From: Achromobacter denitrificans NBRC 15125
Lineage (GTDB): Bacteria; Pseudomonadota; Gammaproteobacteria; Burkholderiales; Burkholderiaceae_B
Reading direction: 5' to 3'
Assembly: GCF_001571365.1 (NCBI RefSeq)
Contig: NZ_BCTQ01000010.1
Span: 1-64,000, forward strand
Length of the DNA: 64,000 nucleotides
The notes under the pieces are model-generated. The model was not told the DNA's origin and ran no database searches. It worked only from the letters and a program-made list of their open reading frames with translations. This document shows positions 36,244 through 44,472 of the stretch, one piece after another (position 1 is the first letter of the stretch; each line of letters begins with the position of its first letter). Position numbers and translations under genes: made by a program.

Positions 36244-37776
36244 ATGCAATCGGACGTAGTGCTCAACGCCGCTCATTGGATGTACCTGTTCAGCGTGGCC
36301 GCCATCATCCTGACGATGATCCTGCGGGCCAACGTGGTGGTGCCATCGGTCATCGGCACCTTCCTGGTGGTGTTCGCCATCACCGGCAACCCGGTCAGCG
36401 CGCTGATAGGCATCTTCTCGGCCAGCTTCGTGGCCGCCAAGGAGCTCTTCAATATCTTCCTGGTGATCACGTTCATGACGGCGCTGCTCAACGCGCTCAA
36501 GACGCTGCAGGCGGACGTGCGCATGGTGCAGCCCTTTCGCCGCGTGATGCGGGGCGGGCATTCCTCCTTCGCGATCATCGCCCTCTGTACCTACGTGATC
36601 TCCTTGTTCTTCTGGCCCACCCCGGCGGTGCCGCTGGTGTCCGCCATCCTGCTGCCGGCGGCCATCGCCGCCGGCCTGCCGCCGCTGGCGGGCGCCATGG
36701 CCATCGCCATCGCCGGCCAGGGCATGGCCCTGTCCTCGGACTACGTGATCGGGGTGGCGCCCAGCATCAGCGCCAAGGCGGCGGGGGCGGCGGTCAGCGC
36801 CGCCGTCGTGGCCGACCGCGCCCTCGTGCTGTCGCTGATCACCGGCGGCGTGGCGCTGGTGGTCGCCTATCTGCTGGTCCGCAAGCACATCGTGTCCGCC
36901 GATCCGGCGCTGCTGTCCGCCTGGCAGGCGCGCGCGCAGGACGGCAGCCTGGCCCGCATCGAGCAATCCGGATCCTTCGACAAGGCGGAACTGGCCCGCG
37001 GCACCATGGGCGCCGATCCGGCCCTGCCGCGCGAACCGGAACTGAGCGAGGAGGAGCGGCGCCGCGTGCGCTGGTCCAAGACCTTCGCCGTCGTGACGCC
37101 GCTGGCCTTCCTGGGCGTGATCGCCGTGATGGTGCTGCCGCGCCTGTTCCCGTCCCTGCCGGCCCTGCGCGGCGGCGACGCGGCGGCGCTGGTGGGCGGG
37201 GTGGCTTTCGTCGTGATGATGCTGGTCACGCTGGCGGCGGAAGGGCCCCGCAAGATGCTGGACGTCTGTCCGGAGCACGTCACCGACGGGTTCGTGTTCG
37301 CTTTCAAGGCCATGGGCTCGGTGCTGCCGATCGCGGGCTTCTTCTTCGTGGGCGCCAACGAGACCGCCGCGCAGATCCTGGGCGTGCCGCAGGCGCAGGC
37401 GCCGGGGCTGCTGTTCGAGGTGATTTCGGCCGGACAGCACCTGATCCCGGAAAACCATTTCCTGGTGGCCTTCGGCGTGCTGCTGGTGGGCATGATCACC
37501 GGCATCGACGGCTCGGGCTTCGCCGGCCTGCCGTTGACCGGCACCCTGTCCGGCGCCCTGGGCCCGGTGGTGGGCGTGGATCCGGCGACGCTGGCGGCCG
37601 TCGGGCAGATGGGCGCGGTGTGGACGGGCGGCGGCACGCTGATCGCCTGGTCTTCGCTGATCGCGGTGGCCGGCTTCGCCCGGGTCAACGTGCTGTCCCT
37701 GGTGCGCGCCCTGCTGCTGCCGGTATTGCTGGCGCTGTTCATCTCGACGATCTGCGCCGTGCTGATCTGGAGCTGA
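36244..37776 (+). CDS. Large polytopic permease, ion transporter superfamily-like (DcuC/GntP type)
   Basis: A 510-residue integral membrane protein with about 12-14 hydrophobic segments and a charged cytosolic loop at about 225-280. The pattern (long loops, GIDGSGFAGLPLTGTLSG and TGGGTLIAWSSLIAVAGF re-entrant-type segments near the C-terminus) resembles DcuC/GntP-type carboxylate permeases. I do not recognise a specific family with confidence. Start is supported by AAGGGGA about eight bases upstream. Divergent from the TauE/SafE gene and followed by the dehydrogenase, it is the likely importer of the pathway substrate. A hairpin follows it. Confidence 0.75.
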   Translation: MQSDVVLNAAHWMYLFSVAAIILTMILRANVVVPSVIGTFLVVFAITGNPVSALIGIFSASFVAAKELFNIFLVITFMTALLNALKTLQADVRMVQPFRRVMRGGHSSFAIIALCTYVISLFFWPTPAVPLVSAILLPAAIAAGLPPLAGAMAIAIAGQGMALSSDYVIGVAPSISAKAAGAAVSAAVVADRALVLSLITGGVALVVAYLLVRKHIVSADPALLSAWQARAQDGSLARIEQSGSFDKAELARGTMGADPALPREPELSEEERRRVRWSKTFAVVTPLAFLGVIAVMVLPRLFPSLPALRGGDAAALVGGVAFVVMMLVTLAAEGPRKMLDVCPEHVTDGFVFAFKAMGSVLPIAGFFFVGANETAAQILGVPQAQAPGLLFEVISAGQHLIPENHFLVAFGVLLVGMITGIDGSGFAGLPLTGTLSGALGPVVGVDPATLAAVGQMGAVWTGGGTLIAWSSLIAVAGFARVNVLSLVRALLLPVLLALFISTICAVLIWS

Positions 37777-37799
37777 GCCCGGCGGGCCCTGCCGCCGCC

Positions 37800-37827
37800 G
37801 CGAAGGGTCCCTGCGGGGGCCCTTCGC
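37800..37827 (+). terminator. Hairpin after the permease gene
   Basis: GCGAAGGG (37800-37807) pairs with CCCTTCGC (37820-37827), with an inner CCC/GGG extension. It lies 24 bases after the permease stop and before the next promoter. There is no U run, so termination efficiency is uncertain. Confidence 0.5.
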
Positions 37828-37876
37828 GCTTGCGGGGCGACCGGGGGTTTTTACGTATCGCTCCATATTGATTAAA

Positions 37877-37891
37877 GTATACAATGTTCAT
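37877..37891 (+). promoter_or_regulatory. GTATAC operator 5, before the dehydrogenase gene
   Basis: GTATACAATGTTCAT, identical to operator 1 at 14 of 15 positions and 57 bases before the GTG start of the dehydrogenase. The paired spacing and sequence are the best evidence for one regulon. Confidence 0.7.
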
Positions 37892-37948
37892 AAGCCGACC
37901 CGTCGCCTCCAGGGCGGCACGCCTGGCATAGCCAAAGGAAGCGCTCCC

Positions 37949-39409
37949 GTGGACGATCTCTCGCAGCAAACATTCCTGAACCGCATCGGCGGCAGCTGGG
38001 TGCCCAGCGCCACCGGCAAGACAGCGCCCAACGTCAATCCCGCGGACACCGCGGACATCGTCGGCCGCTTCCAGGTGTCTGACGCCGCCGATGCGCGCCA
38101 GGCCGTGGACGCGGCGCAGGCCGCCTTCGCCAGCTGGCGCGATACCCCGATTTCCAAGCGCGCCGCCATCCTGTTCCGGGCCGCCCAATACCTGGAAGAC
38201 CGCGCGGGCGACATCGCGCGCGAACTGACGCGCGAGGAAGGCAAGAACCTGAGCCTGGCCAAGGACGAAGTGCTGCGTTCCGCGCAGACGATCCGCTTCT
38301 ACGCCGTGGAAGGCCAGTCCTTTACGGGCGAAACCTATCCCAACGACGATCCGGACATGGTGGTCTACAGCCAGCGCGAGCCGCTGGGTGTGGTGACGGT
38401 GATTTCGCCCTGGAACTTCCCCATTTCCATCCCGGCCCGCAAGATCGCCCCGGCGTTGATCGCCGGCAATACCGTGGTGTTCAAGCCGTCCTCGGACGCG
38501 CCCCTGTCGGGCTATCGCCTGACCGAAGCCTTCATCGAGGCCGGCCTGCCCGCCGGCGTGCTGAATTTCCTGACCGGGCCGGCGGGCGCCGTCGGCGAAG
38601 CGATCACCGGCGCGCCCGCGGTGCGCGCGATTTCGTTCACCGGTTCCACCGCCGCGGGCGAGCAGATCCACCGGACCGCCGGGCTGACCACGCGCACGCA
38701 GATGGAGCTGGGCGGGAAGAACCCGCTGATCGTCCTGGCGGACGCTGACCTGGATCGCGCGGTGGATCTGGCCGTGAAGGGCGGTTTTTCGCTCAGCGGC
38801 CAGGCGTGCACCGGCACCAGCCGGGTCCTGGTGGACAAGCGCGTGCGCCAGGATTTCACCGACCGGCTGCTGGCCCGGATGAAGGCGCTGACCATCGGCA
38901 ACGGCATGGACGGCAATTTCGACCTGGGCCCGCTGGCCACGGCCAAGCAACTGGACAGCGTGCTGGGCTACGTGGCCCTGGGCAAGCAAGAGGCCACCCA
39001 CCTGTACGGCGGAGACCGTCTGTCGGGAGAGGGGTTCGACCGCGGCTACTACGTCTCTCCCGCGCTGTTCACCGGCGTCACGCAGCAGATGCGGATCGCG
39101 CGGGAAGAGATTTTCGGGCCGGTGATCGCGCTGATCGAGGTCGACGGCTATGACGACGCGATCGCGAAGGCCAACGATACCGAATACGGCCTGGCTGCCG
39201 CCATCGCCACCTCCGACGCGCGCTATGCGCACCGCTTCGCCCGCGACATCCAGGCGGGCACGGTGAAGATCAACCGCACCACCACCGGCAACCTGATCAA
39301 CGCGCCGTTCGGCGGGCTCAAGCATTCCAGCACGTCCACGTTCCGCGAATCGGGGCGCGCGGGACTGGAGTTCTATACGCAGATAAAGACCGTCTACCGC
39401 GCGGGCTGA
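37949..39409 (+). CDS. NAD(P)-dependent aldehyde dehydrogenase
   Basis: A 486-residue ALDH. Asn156 is in SPWNFPIS, Glu253 in QMELGGKNP, and the catalytic nucleophile Cys287 in SGQACTGTSR. GPVIALIEVDGYDDAI and the tail INAPFGGLKHSSTSTFRESG are family-typical and resemble ketoglutarate-semialdehyde dehydrogenases. The start is a GTG at 37949 with AAAGGAA eight bases upstream. It should oxidise the aldehyde product of the pathway to the acid. It is the first gene of the unit that also makes a GlcG-like protein and a reductase. Confidence 0.92.
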   Translation: MDDLSQQTFLNRIGGSWVPSATGKTAPNVNPADTADIVGRFQVSDAADARQAVDAAQAAFASWRDTPISKRAAILFRAAQYLEDRAGDIARELTREEGKNLSLAKDEVLRSAQTIRFYAVEGQSFTGETYPNDDPDMVVYSQREPLGVVTVISPWNFPISIPARKIAPALIAGNTVVFKPSSDAPLSGYRLTEAFIEAGLPAGVLNFLTGPAGAVGEAITGAPAVRAISFTGSTAAGEQIHRTAGLTTRTQMELGGKNPLIVLADADLDRAVDLAVKGGFSLSGQACTGTSRVLVDKRVRQDFTDRLLARMKALTIGNGMDGNFDLGPLATAKQLDSVLGYVALGKQEATHLYGGDRLSGEGFDRGYYVSPALFTGVTQQMRIAREEIFGPVIALIEVDGYDDAIAKANDTEYGLAAAIATSDARYAHRFARDIQAGTVKINRTTTGNLINAPFGGLKHSSTSTFRESGRAGLEFYTQIKTVYRAG

Positions 39410-39451
39410 AACCCCGCGGTCGCCACTTCGCAACCGGAAAAGGATATCGAC

Positions 39452-39931
39452 ATGAAGCAGGTCTACCGCCTGGAACTTGAAGAAGCGCGCGTCATGGTTC
39501 GCGCCGCCATCGCCAAATCGGAAGAGATCGGCGTGCTGGAATCCGTCTGCATCGTGGACGACGGCGGCTATCCCATCGCGCTGGAGCGCATGGACGGGGC
39601 CCGCATCACCGGGCCCCAGATCGCCTGGAACAAGGCCTTCACCGCCGCGGGGCACAAGCGCTCCACGCATCTGTTCAACACGCCGCCCAACGGGCCCGCG
39701 CTGCCGGGCAACGAGGCCTTCGGCATCCAATGGAGCTTCGACGGCAAATTCGCGGTATTCGTCGGCGGCTTTCCCATCGTGGTCAACGGCGAGGTGATCG
39801 GCGGGGTGGGCCTGAGCGGCGGCAACGGCGAGCAGGACACCAAGGCCGGCCTGGCGGCGCTGGCCGCGCTGGCGACGCTGCTGGAGCCGCGCGGCATGAA
39901 GGTGCTGGTCGAGGCGGACATCAAGAAATAA
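39452..39931 (+). CDS. GlcG/HbpS family protein
   Basis: A 159-residue protein of the GlcG/HbpS (DUF336) family. The conserved run is ESVCIVDDGGYPIALERMDGA, then AWNKAFTAAG and GGFPIVVNGEVIGGVGLSGG. Members have been linked to haem or iron binding and degradation (HbpS) and occur with glycolate and diol catabolic genes; a function in this setting is not established. AAAGGAT lies before the ATG. It sits between the dehydrogenase and the reductase of the presumed pathway. Confidence 0.85.
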   Translation: MKQVYRLELEEARVMVRAAIAKSEEIGVLESVCIVDDGGYPIALERMDGARITGPQIAWNKAFTAAGHKRSTHLFNTPPNGPALPGNEAFGIQWSFDGKFAVFVGGFPIVVNGEVIGGVGLSGGNGEQDTKAGLAALAALATLLEPRGMKVLVEADIKK

Positions 39932-39944
39932 GGCGAGGCCGGCC

Positions 39945-40955
39945 ATGGCATACCGCGTGCACATCCTGGAAACCGACGAGGCGTTCCACGTCGAAGAGGG
40001 CGAATCCGTCCTGCAGGCCGCCGAACGTTCGGCGGTCAGGCTGCCGCACGAATGCACTTTCGGCGGCTGCGGCACCTGCCGCGTGAAGCTGGAGTCCGGC
40101 GCCGTCGCGTACGACGAGTTCCCGATGGCGCTGACGCCGGAAGAGGCGGCCGAAGGCTATGCGCTGGCCTGCCAGGCGCGGCCGCTGGGCGACCTGTGCA
40201 TCAGCGTGCCCAGCAGCCGCCAGTCGTTTCCCGAGCCGCGCCGCCTGCCGGCAACCATCCACCGTCTCGAACGCTACAGCGACGACGTCATCCACCTGAC
40301 GCTGGCGCTGCCCGAGCCGGGCCTGGACTACGTGCCCGGCCAGTACATGAACGTGGTGCTGCCCGACGGCGAGACGCGCAGCTTTTCCATGGCCTCGGTG
40401 CCGGCCGGCAACCTGGTGGATTTCCACGTGCGTCGCATTCCCGGCGGCCGCTACACCGACCGCTGGCTGGGACAGGCGCAGGCCGGCGCCGGCGTGGACA
40501 TCGAGGCGCCGCTGGGAACGTTCAGCTTCCACGAGGAAGACTGGCGGCCGCTCATCATGATGGCCACCGGCACCGGCATCGCGCCGATCAAGGCCATCCT
40601 GGAATCCCTGCTGGACAACGAGGATTGTCCGCCCGTGACGCTGTATTGGGGCATGCGCACCGAGGCCGACCTGTACCTGCGCGAGCAGATCGAGGGCTGG
40701 GCGGGGCGCCTCTACGAATTCAATTTCGTGCCGGTGCTGTCGCGCGCCGGGGCGGACTGGCAGGGGCGGCGCGGCCACGTGCAGCAGGCCGTCGTGGAAG
40801 ACCATGCGGACCTGTCCGAGCACGCCATCTACCTTTGCGGGGCGCCGGAAATGATCCAGGACGCCAAGCGCCTGCTGGCCGCGCGCGGCGCCAGCCTCGA
40901 CCACATGTACGCCGACAGCTTCACCTTCCAGCACGCGCTGGCCGCCGCCGGCTGA
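39945..40955 (+). CDS. NAD(P)H-ferredoxin/oxygenase reductase, [2Fe-2S]-FAD-NAD type
   Basis: A 336-residue electron-transfer flavoprotein. The N-terminal plant-type [2Fe-2S] domain has Cys37, Cys42, Cys45 and Cys76. FAD is bound at RSFSMAS (145-151) and the nicotinamide at GTGIAPIKAIL (209-219), with CGAPEMI near the C-terminus. This arrangement is that of class IB oxygenase reductases (XylZ/BenC and TouF types). It lies 13 bases after the GlcG-like gene. Together with the two ferredoxins it supplies electrons from NAD(P)H to the diiron oxidase. Confidence 0.92.
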   Translation: MAYRVHILETDEAFHVEEGESVLQAAERSAVRLPHECTFGGCGTCRVKLESGAVAYDEFPMALTPEEAAEGYALACQARPLGDLCISVPSSRQSFPEPRRLPATIHRLERYSDDVIHLTLALPEPGLDYVPGQYMNVVLPDGETRSFSMASVPAGNLVDFHVRRIPGGRYTDRWLGQAQAGAGVDIEAPLGTFSFHEEDWRPLIMMATGTGIAPIKAILESLLDNEDCPPVTLYWGMRTEADLYLREQIEGWAGRLYEFNFVPVLSRAGADWQGRRGHVQQAVVEDHADLSEHAIYLCGAPEMIQDAKRLLAARGASLDHMYADSFTFQHALAAAG

Positions 40956-40983
40956 GCGGGGCGGCGCGCGGGCCGGCCGGGCG

Positions 40984-41421
40984 CTAGCGGAACACCAGCA
41001 CCGGCAGGCGGGTATGCGCCAGCACGCGCTGGGTTTCGCTGCCCAGCAGGAAGCCGGTCATGCCGTGCCGGCCGTGCGAGCCCATGATGATCAGGTCGCA
41101 GCCCTGGCTTTGCGCCGTCTCGACGATGGCTTCGTGGGGATGGTCGTTGACCGTGACGATGGCGTTGCAGGGCACCAGGGCGTGGCGCGCTTCCGTCTCC
41201 AGGCCGTCCAGGTAGGACTGCGCGTTCTTGCGCGCCTGGTCGGTATGCTGCGTTTGCGTGGTGCCGAGCATCTCGGCCTGGTAGATCAGCAGATGGTCTT
41301 CCGGGATGGCGCGCAGCAGCGTGACCGTGGCTCCCATTTCCTTGGCGAAAACCAGGGCGCGCTTGAAAGCCGATTCGGACAGTAGCGAGCCGTCCACGGC
41401 GATGAGCAAGTGCTTGTACAT
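40984..41421 (-). CDS. Universal stress protein (UspA family)
   Basis: A 145-residue single-domain Usp with an ATP-binding type signature (GSHGRHGMTGFLLGSETQRV). An excellent AAGGAGAGG ribosome site precedes the ATG at 41421. The annotation is secure. It is convergent with the reductase, 28 bases away, and probably unrelated to that pathway. Confidence 0.93.
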   Translation of the reverse strand: MYKHLLIAVDGSLLSESAFKRALVFAKEMGATVTLLRAIPEDHLLIYQAEMLGTTQTQHTDQARKNAQSYLDGLETEARHALVPCNAIVTVNDHPHEAIVETAQSQGCDLIIMGSHGRHGMTGFLLGSETQRVLAHTRLPVLVFR

Positions 41422-41646
41422 GTTGCCTCTCCTTCGGGAAAAAGGAAAAGGAATACCGAGCAACCGCGAATCCAGTATAGGCTCGCGTCCGGCGGCAGGC
41501 CAGTCCCGCTTAAGGACGAGGCTGGCCGGGGAAGCCGCCGCCCGGCCATATGCCGATTCCGCATATCCGCATTTGGAATCCGTCCTTCCCCGCGCCGCGC
41601 CCGGCCTGTAGGCTTGCCGTACCCGCTAGCCAATCAGGAGCCGACC

Positions 41647-41862
41647 ATGAGCATTCAATCCATCAACGCCCGCAACCAGTTCCGCGGCAAGATCAAGGAA
41701 ATCATCCTGGGACCGGTGGTGTCCGAGGTCGACGTGGACACGCCCGCGGGCATCGTGACGTCCGTGATCACCACGCGCTCGGTGAAGGAACTGGACCTGC
41801 AGGTCGGCACCGAGGTGCTGGCCTTCGTGAAGGCCACCGAGGTGTCCGTCGCCAAACTGTAA
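41647..41862 (+). CDS. Molybdenum-pterin binding protein (Mop, TOBE domain)
   Basis: A 71-residue single TOBE domain, typical of Mop molbindins that store or buffer molybdate. The sequence SARNQFRGKIKEI-like start and TSVITTRSVKELDLQVGTEV follow the family, with AGGAG before the ATG. It is followed by a hairpin and is monocistronic. The SorA and FdoG molybdoenzymes in this window give it plausible clients. Confidence 0.88.
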   Translation: MSIQSINARNQFRGKIKEIILGPVVSEVDVDTPAGIVTSVITTRSVKELDLQVGTEVLAFVKATEVSVAKL

Positions 41863-41879
41863 TGTTGGCGTCCGCCCGG

Positions 41880-41904
41880 CGGCGGCGCTTCCCCTGCGCC
41901 GCCG
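41880..41904 (+). terminator. Hairpin after the Mop gene
   Basis: CGGCGGCGC (41880-41888) pairs with GCGCCGCCG (41896-41904) across a seven-base loop, 18 bases after the mop stop, followed by TTAGG. A likely transcription end. Confidence 0.55.
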
Positions 41905-41987
41905 TTAGGCATATATTGTCAGCGCGATATCCGGCAGTTCCCTCCTGGCTTGTGGCGTCATGCTTTGCGATTCACGGAGAACGGAAA

Positions 41988-43436
41988 ATGCGTCGACTGC
42001 AACGGTGGTTCATCGGCTGGTTATGCCTGGGGTTGGCGGCCTGCCTTCCCGCCGCGGCGCAGACCAAGCTGGACAACGCGCAACTGGATCAGCTGATGGC
42101 GCCGGTGGCGCTTTATCCGGATTCGCTGCTGTCACAGATACTCATGGGGGCCACGTATCCCGAGGACGTGGCGGCGGCCGCGAAATGGTCGGCCGCGCAC
42201 ACTTCCGAATCCGGCGACCAGGCCGTCAAGGCGGTCGAGGGCGAGGCCTGGGACCCCAGCGTCAAATCCCTGGTGGCCTTCCCCTCTGTCATGGACATGA
42301 TGGGCAGGCAGCCCGATTGGGTGAAATCCGTGGGCGACGCCTTCCTCGCCCAGCCCGACGCGGTCATGGATTCGGTCCAGCGGTTGCGCGTCCAGGCCCA
42401 GAAGGCCGGCAACCTGAAGAGCACGCCGCAGCAGAAGGTCACGTCCAACACCACCAACGACAAGACGGTCGTGGTGATCGAACCGGCCGACCCGCAGGTG
42501 GTCTACGTGCCCAGCTACAACCCCACCGTGGTCTACGGCGCCTGGGCGTACCCGTCCTATCCTCCCTATTACTATCCGCCGCCGCCGGGCTCGGTGTTCG
42601 CCACGTCGCTGGTGGCCGGCATCGGCTTCGGCCTGGGCGTCGCCGCCGTCAACTCCATGTGGGGCGGCTTCGACTGGGGGCATGGCGACGTCGATATCGA
42701 CGTCAACCGCTACAACAACATCAACGTCAACCAGCGCATCGACCGGAACAACGTCAATAACAACAAGGTCGGCTGGCAGCACAATCCGGCCAACCGCGGC
42801 AACACGCCGTATGCCGATCAGGGCAGCCGCCAGCGTTTCGACAGCCAGCGCCAGGCCGGCGTGCAGAATCGCGCCCAGCAGCGCCAGGGCCAGGCCGGGC
42901 GCGCGCCGGGCGCGGCGCCGAGTTCCCGCGATGCCGCCCGCAGCCGCGCGGCGCAATCGTTCGAAGGACGCACCGGCCAGGCGATTCCCGGCCATGGCCA
43001 GCAAGGCGCCGGACGAGGCCAGGGCGCGGCCGGCCGAGGCGAGGCGGCCGGCGGGCGCGGCCAGGGCGGCGCGGGCCGGGGCGAAGCCGCCGGAGGACGC
43101 GGACAGGGCCAGGGCCCTCAAGGCGGCCAGGGCGCGCGCGAGCGGCCGCAGGGCGGCGCCGGGGCGGCGCAGCACGACCGCGCGGGCATGTCCACGCAGG
43201 ACCGACAGGCGGCCGCCCAGCGCCAACGCGCCGACGAATCCGCCGCGCGCGACCGGGGCCGCGCATCCAATAGCACCAATGCGCTGAGCGATGCCGGCAA
43301 CGGCGAGCGCATGCGGCAGCAGAGCCACCGCGGCGAGATGAGCCGCGGCGGCGGAGGCGGCGTCCAGCGCGGCGGCGGCGGACACGGCGGAGGACGCGGT
43401 GGTGGCGGTGGCGGACATTTCGGCGGCCGGAGATAA
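41988..43436 (+). CDS. DUF3300 secreted protein
   Basis: A 482-residue secreted protein with a signal peptide (about residues 1-24, cleavage near AAA-QT). The DUF3300 domain covers about 25-210 (LDQLMAPVALYPDSLLSQILMGATYPED and VVYVPSYNPTVVYG). An asparagine-rich stretch around 245-275 is followed by a long Gln/Gly/Arg/Ala low-complexity tail to a glycine-rich end. A 14-codon tandem repeat sits in the tail (43029-43109). GGAGA lies nine bases before the ATG. Function unknown. It precedes the DUF2950 gene by five bases, a frequent pairing. Confidence 0.85.
   Translation: MRRLQRWFIGWLCLGLAACLPAAAQTKLDNAQLDQLMAPVALYPDSLLSQILMGATYPEDVAAAAKWSAAHTSESGDQAVKAVEGEAWDPSVKSLVAFPSVMDMMGRQPDWVKSVGDAFLAQPDAVMDSVQRLRVQAQKAGNLKSTPQQKVTSNTTNDKTVVVIEPADPQVVYVPSYNPTVVYGAWAYPSYPPYYYPPPPGSVFATSLVAGIGFGLGVAAVNSMWGGFDWGHGDVDIDVNRYNNINVNQRIDRNNVNNNKVGWQHNPANRGNTPYADQGSRQRFDSQRQAGVQNRAQQRQGQAGRAPGAAPSSRDAARSRAAQSFEGRTGQAIPGHGQQGAGRGQGAAGRGEAAGGRGQGGAGRGEAAGGRGQGQGPQGGQGARERPQGGAGAAQHDRAGMSTQDRQAAAQRQRADESAARDRGRASNSTNALSDAGNGERMRQQSHRGEMSRGGGGGVQRGGGGHGGGRGGGGGGHFGGRR
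43029..43109 (+). repeat. Two-copy tandem repeat in the DUF3300 tail
   Basis: AGRGEAAGGRGQG is encoded at 43029-43067 and again at 43071-43109, a period of 14 codons (42 bases). The two copies use different synonymous codons in several places, which suggests that the peptide, not only the DNA, has been kept. Confidence 0.8.
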
Positions 43437-43441
43437 GCACC

Positions 43442-44308
43442 ATGGAAAACAACGCTTTCATGACTTTTGCCCGTTTGCGCGCGCTGTGCGCCGCGTCGGC
43501 GCTGGCGCTCGGCCTGTCGGCGCCCGCGGCGGCCCAAAGCCTGTACCCGAGTCCGCAGGCGGCCGCGGACGCTTTCGTCGATGCCATGGCCACCGGCGAC
43601 CTCGACGGCCTGGCCAAGGTGCTGGGGCCGAACCATCAGCAGATCGTGCCCGGCGGCGTGGCACAGGAAGATATCTACCGGTTCCTGGCGGCCTGGTCGC
43701 GCAAGCACGAGATCGTCGCCGACGGCGGCCGTTCCTGGCTGGCGGTCGGCGATTCCGGCTGGACCCTGCCGGTGCCCATCGTGCGCGCCGGGCATGGATG
43801 GCGGTTCGACCCGGCGGCGGGCACGGCGGAAATCCGCCGCCGCGCCATCGGCCGCAACGAACTCACCGCCATCGAAACCCTGCAGCAGCTGCAGGCAGCC
43901 CAGGCTCGCTACAAGGACGGCGTGGGCCAGGGGCGCTACGCGACCCGCCTGGTCAGCCGCCCCGGCGAGCGCGACGGCCTGTACTGGCCCGAGCTGCCGG
44001 GCGCGCCCCAGCAGGCCTTCGGGCCCGATGCCCTGACCATGGGGCCGGACGTGCCGCAGGACGACGCCTATTACGGCTATCGCTACAAGGTGATCCCGGG
44101 CGCCGGAGACAATTCGTACCGCATCGTCGCCTGGCCCGCCCGCTACGGCCAGACCGGCATCGGATCGTTCGTCGTGGGGCCCGAAGGGCGTGTGCTGGAG
44201 GCCGATCTCGGACCCGCCACCGCGACGCGCGCGGCGGCCTTGCGCGAGCGCGATATCCGTGCCGGACACTGGGTCGACGCGGACGCGCAACCCGTTGGCG
44301 CCAAATGA
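43442..44308 (+). CDS. DUF2950 secreted protein
   Basis: A 288-residue protein with a signal peptide at about residues 1-31 (cleavage near AAA-QS) and the DUF2950 domain (PSPQAAADAFVDAMATGDLDGLAKVLGP, then FDPAAGTAEIRRRAIGRNELTAIETL, and PQDDAYYGYRYKVIPG). Function unknown; it forms an operon with the DUF3300 gene. Both proteins are envelope-exported. A strong terminator follows. Confidence 0.88.
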   Translation: MENNAFMTFARLRALCAASALALGLSAPAAAQSLYPSPQAAADAFVDAMATGDLDGLAKVLGPNHQQIVPGGVAQEDIYRFLAAWSRKHEIVADGGRSWLAVGDSGWTLPVPIVRAGHGWRFDPAAGTAEIRRRAIGRNELTAIETLQQLQAAQARYKDGVGQGRYATRLVSRPGERDGLYWPELPGAPQQAFGPDALTMGPDVPQDDAYYGYRYKVIPGAGDNSYRIVAWPARYGQTGIGSFVVGPEGRVLEADLGPATATRAAALRERDIRAGHWVDADAQPVGAK

Positions 44309-44336
44309 TTTTTCCGGTTTGAAAGGCAGGGACGGA

Positions 44337-44368
44337 ACACGCCTGTTGCTGGGTCGCAACAGGCGTGT
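44337..44368 (+). terminator. Rho-independent-like terminator after DUF2950 gene
   Basis: ACACGCCTGTTGC (44337-44349) pairs perfectly with GCAACAGGCGTGT (44356-44368), a 13-bp stem with a six-base loop, followed by GCGTTTGT. It lies 28 bases after the stop. Confidence 0.75.
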
Positions 44369-44472
44369 GCGTTTGTCGCGTAACGGTGGGCCGACGCGCT
44401 TTTGTCAGGTCGCTTTGCCTACAATGGCGAGCACCGGGACCCTGCCCGTTTTCCCTTTGCCGGACCTAGAAA

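Noticed and set aside
42980-43160. Tandem GC-rich repeats as a CRISPR or mobile repeat
   Set aside because: They are in frame within the DUF3300 tail and have no spacers.
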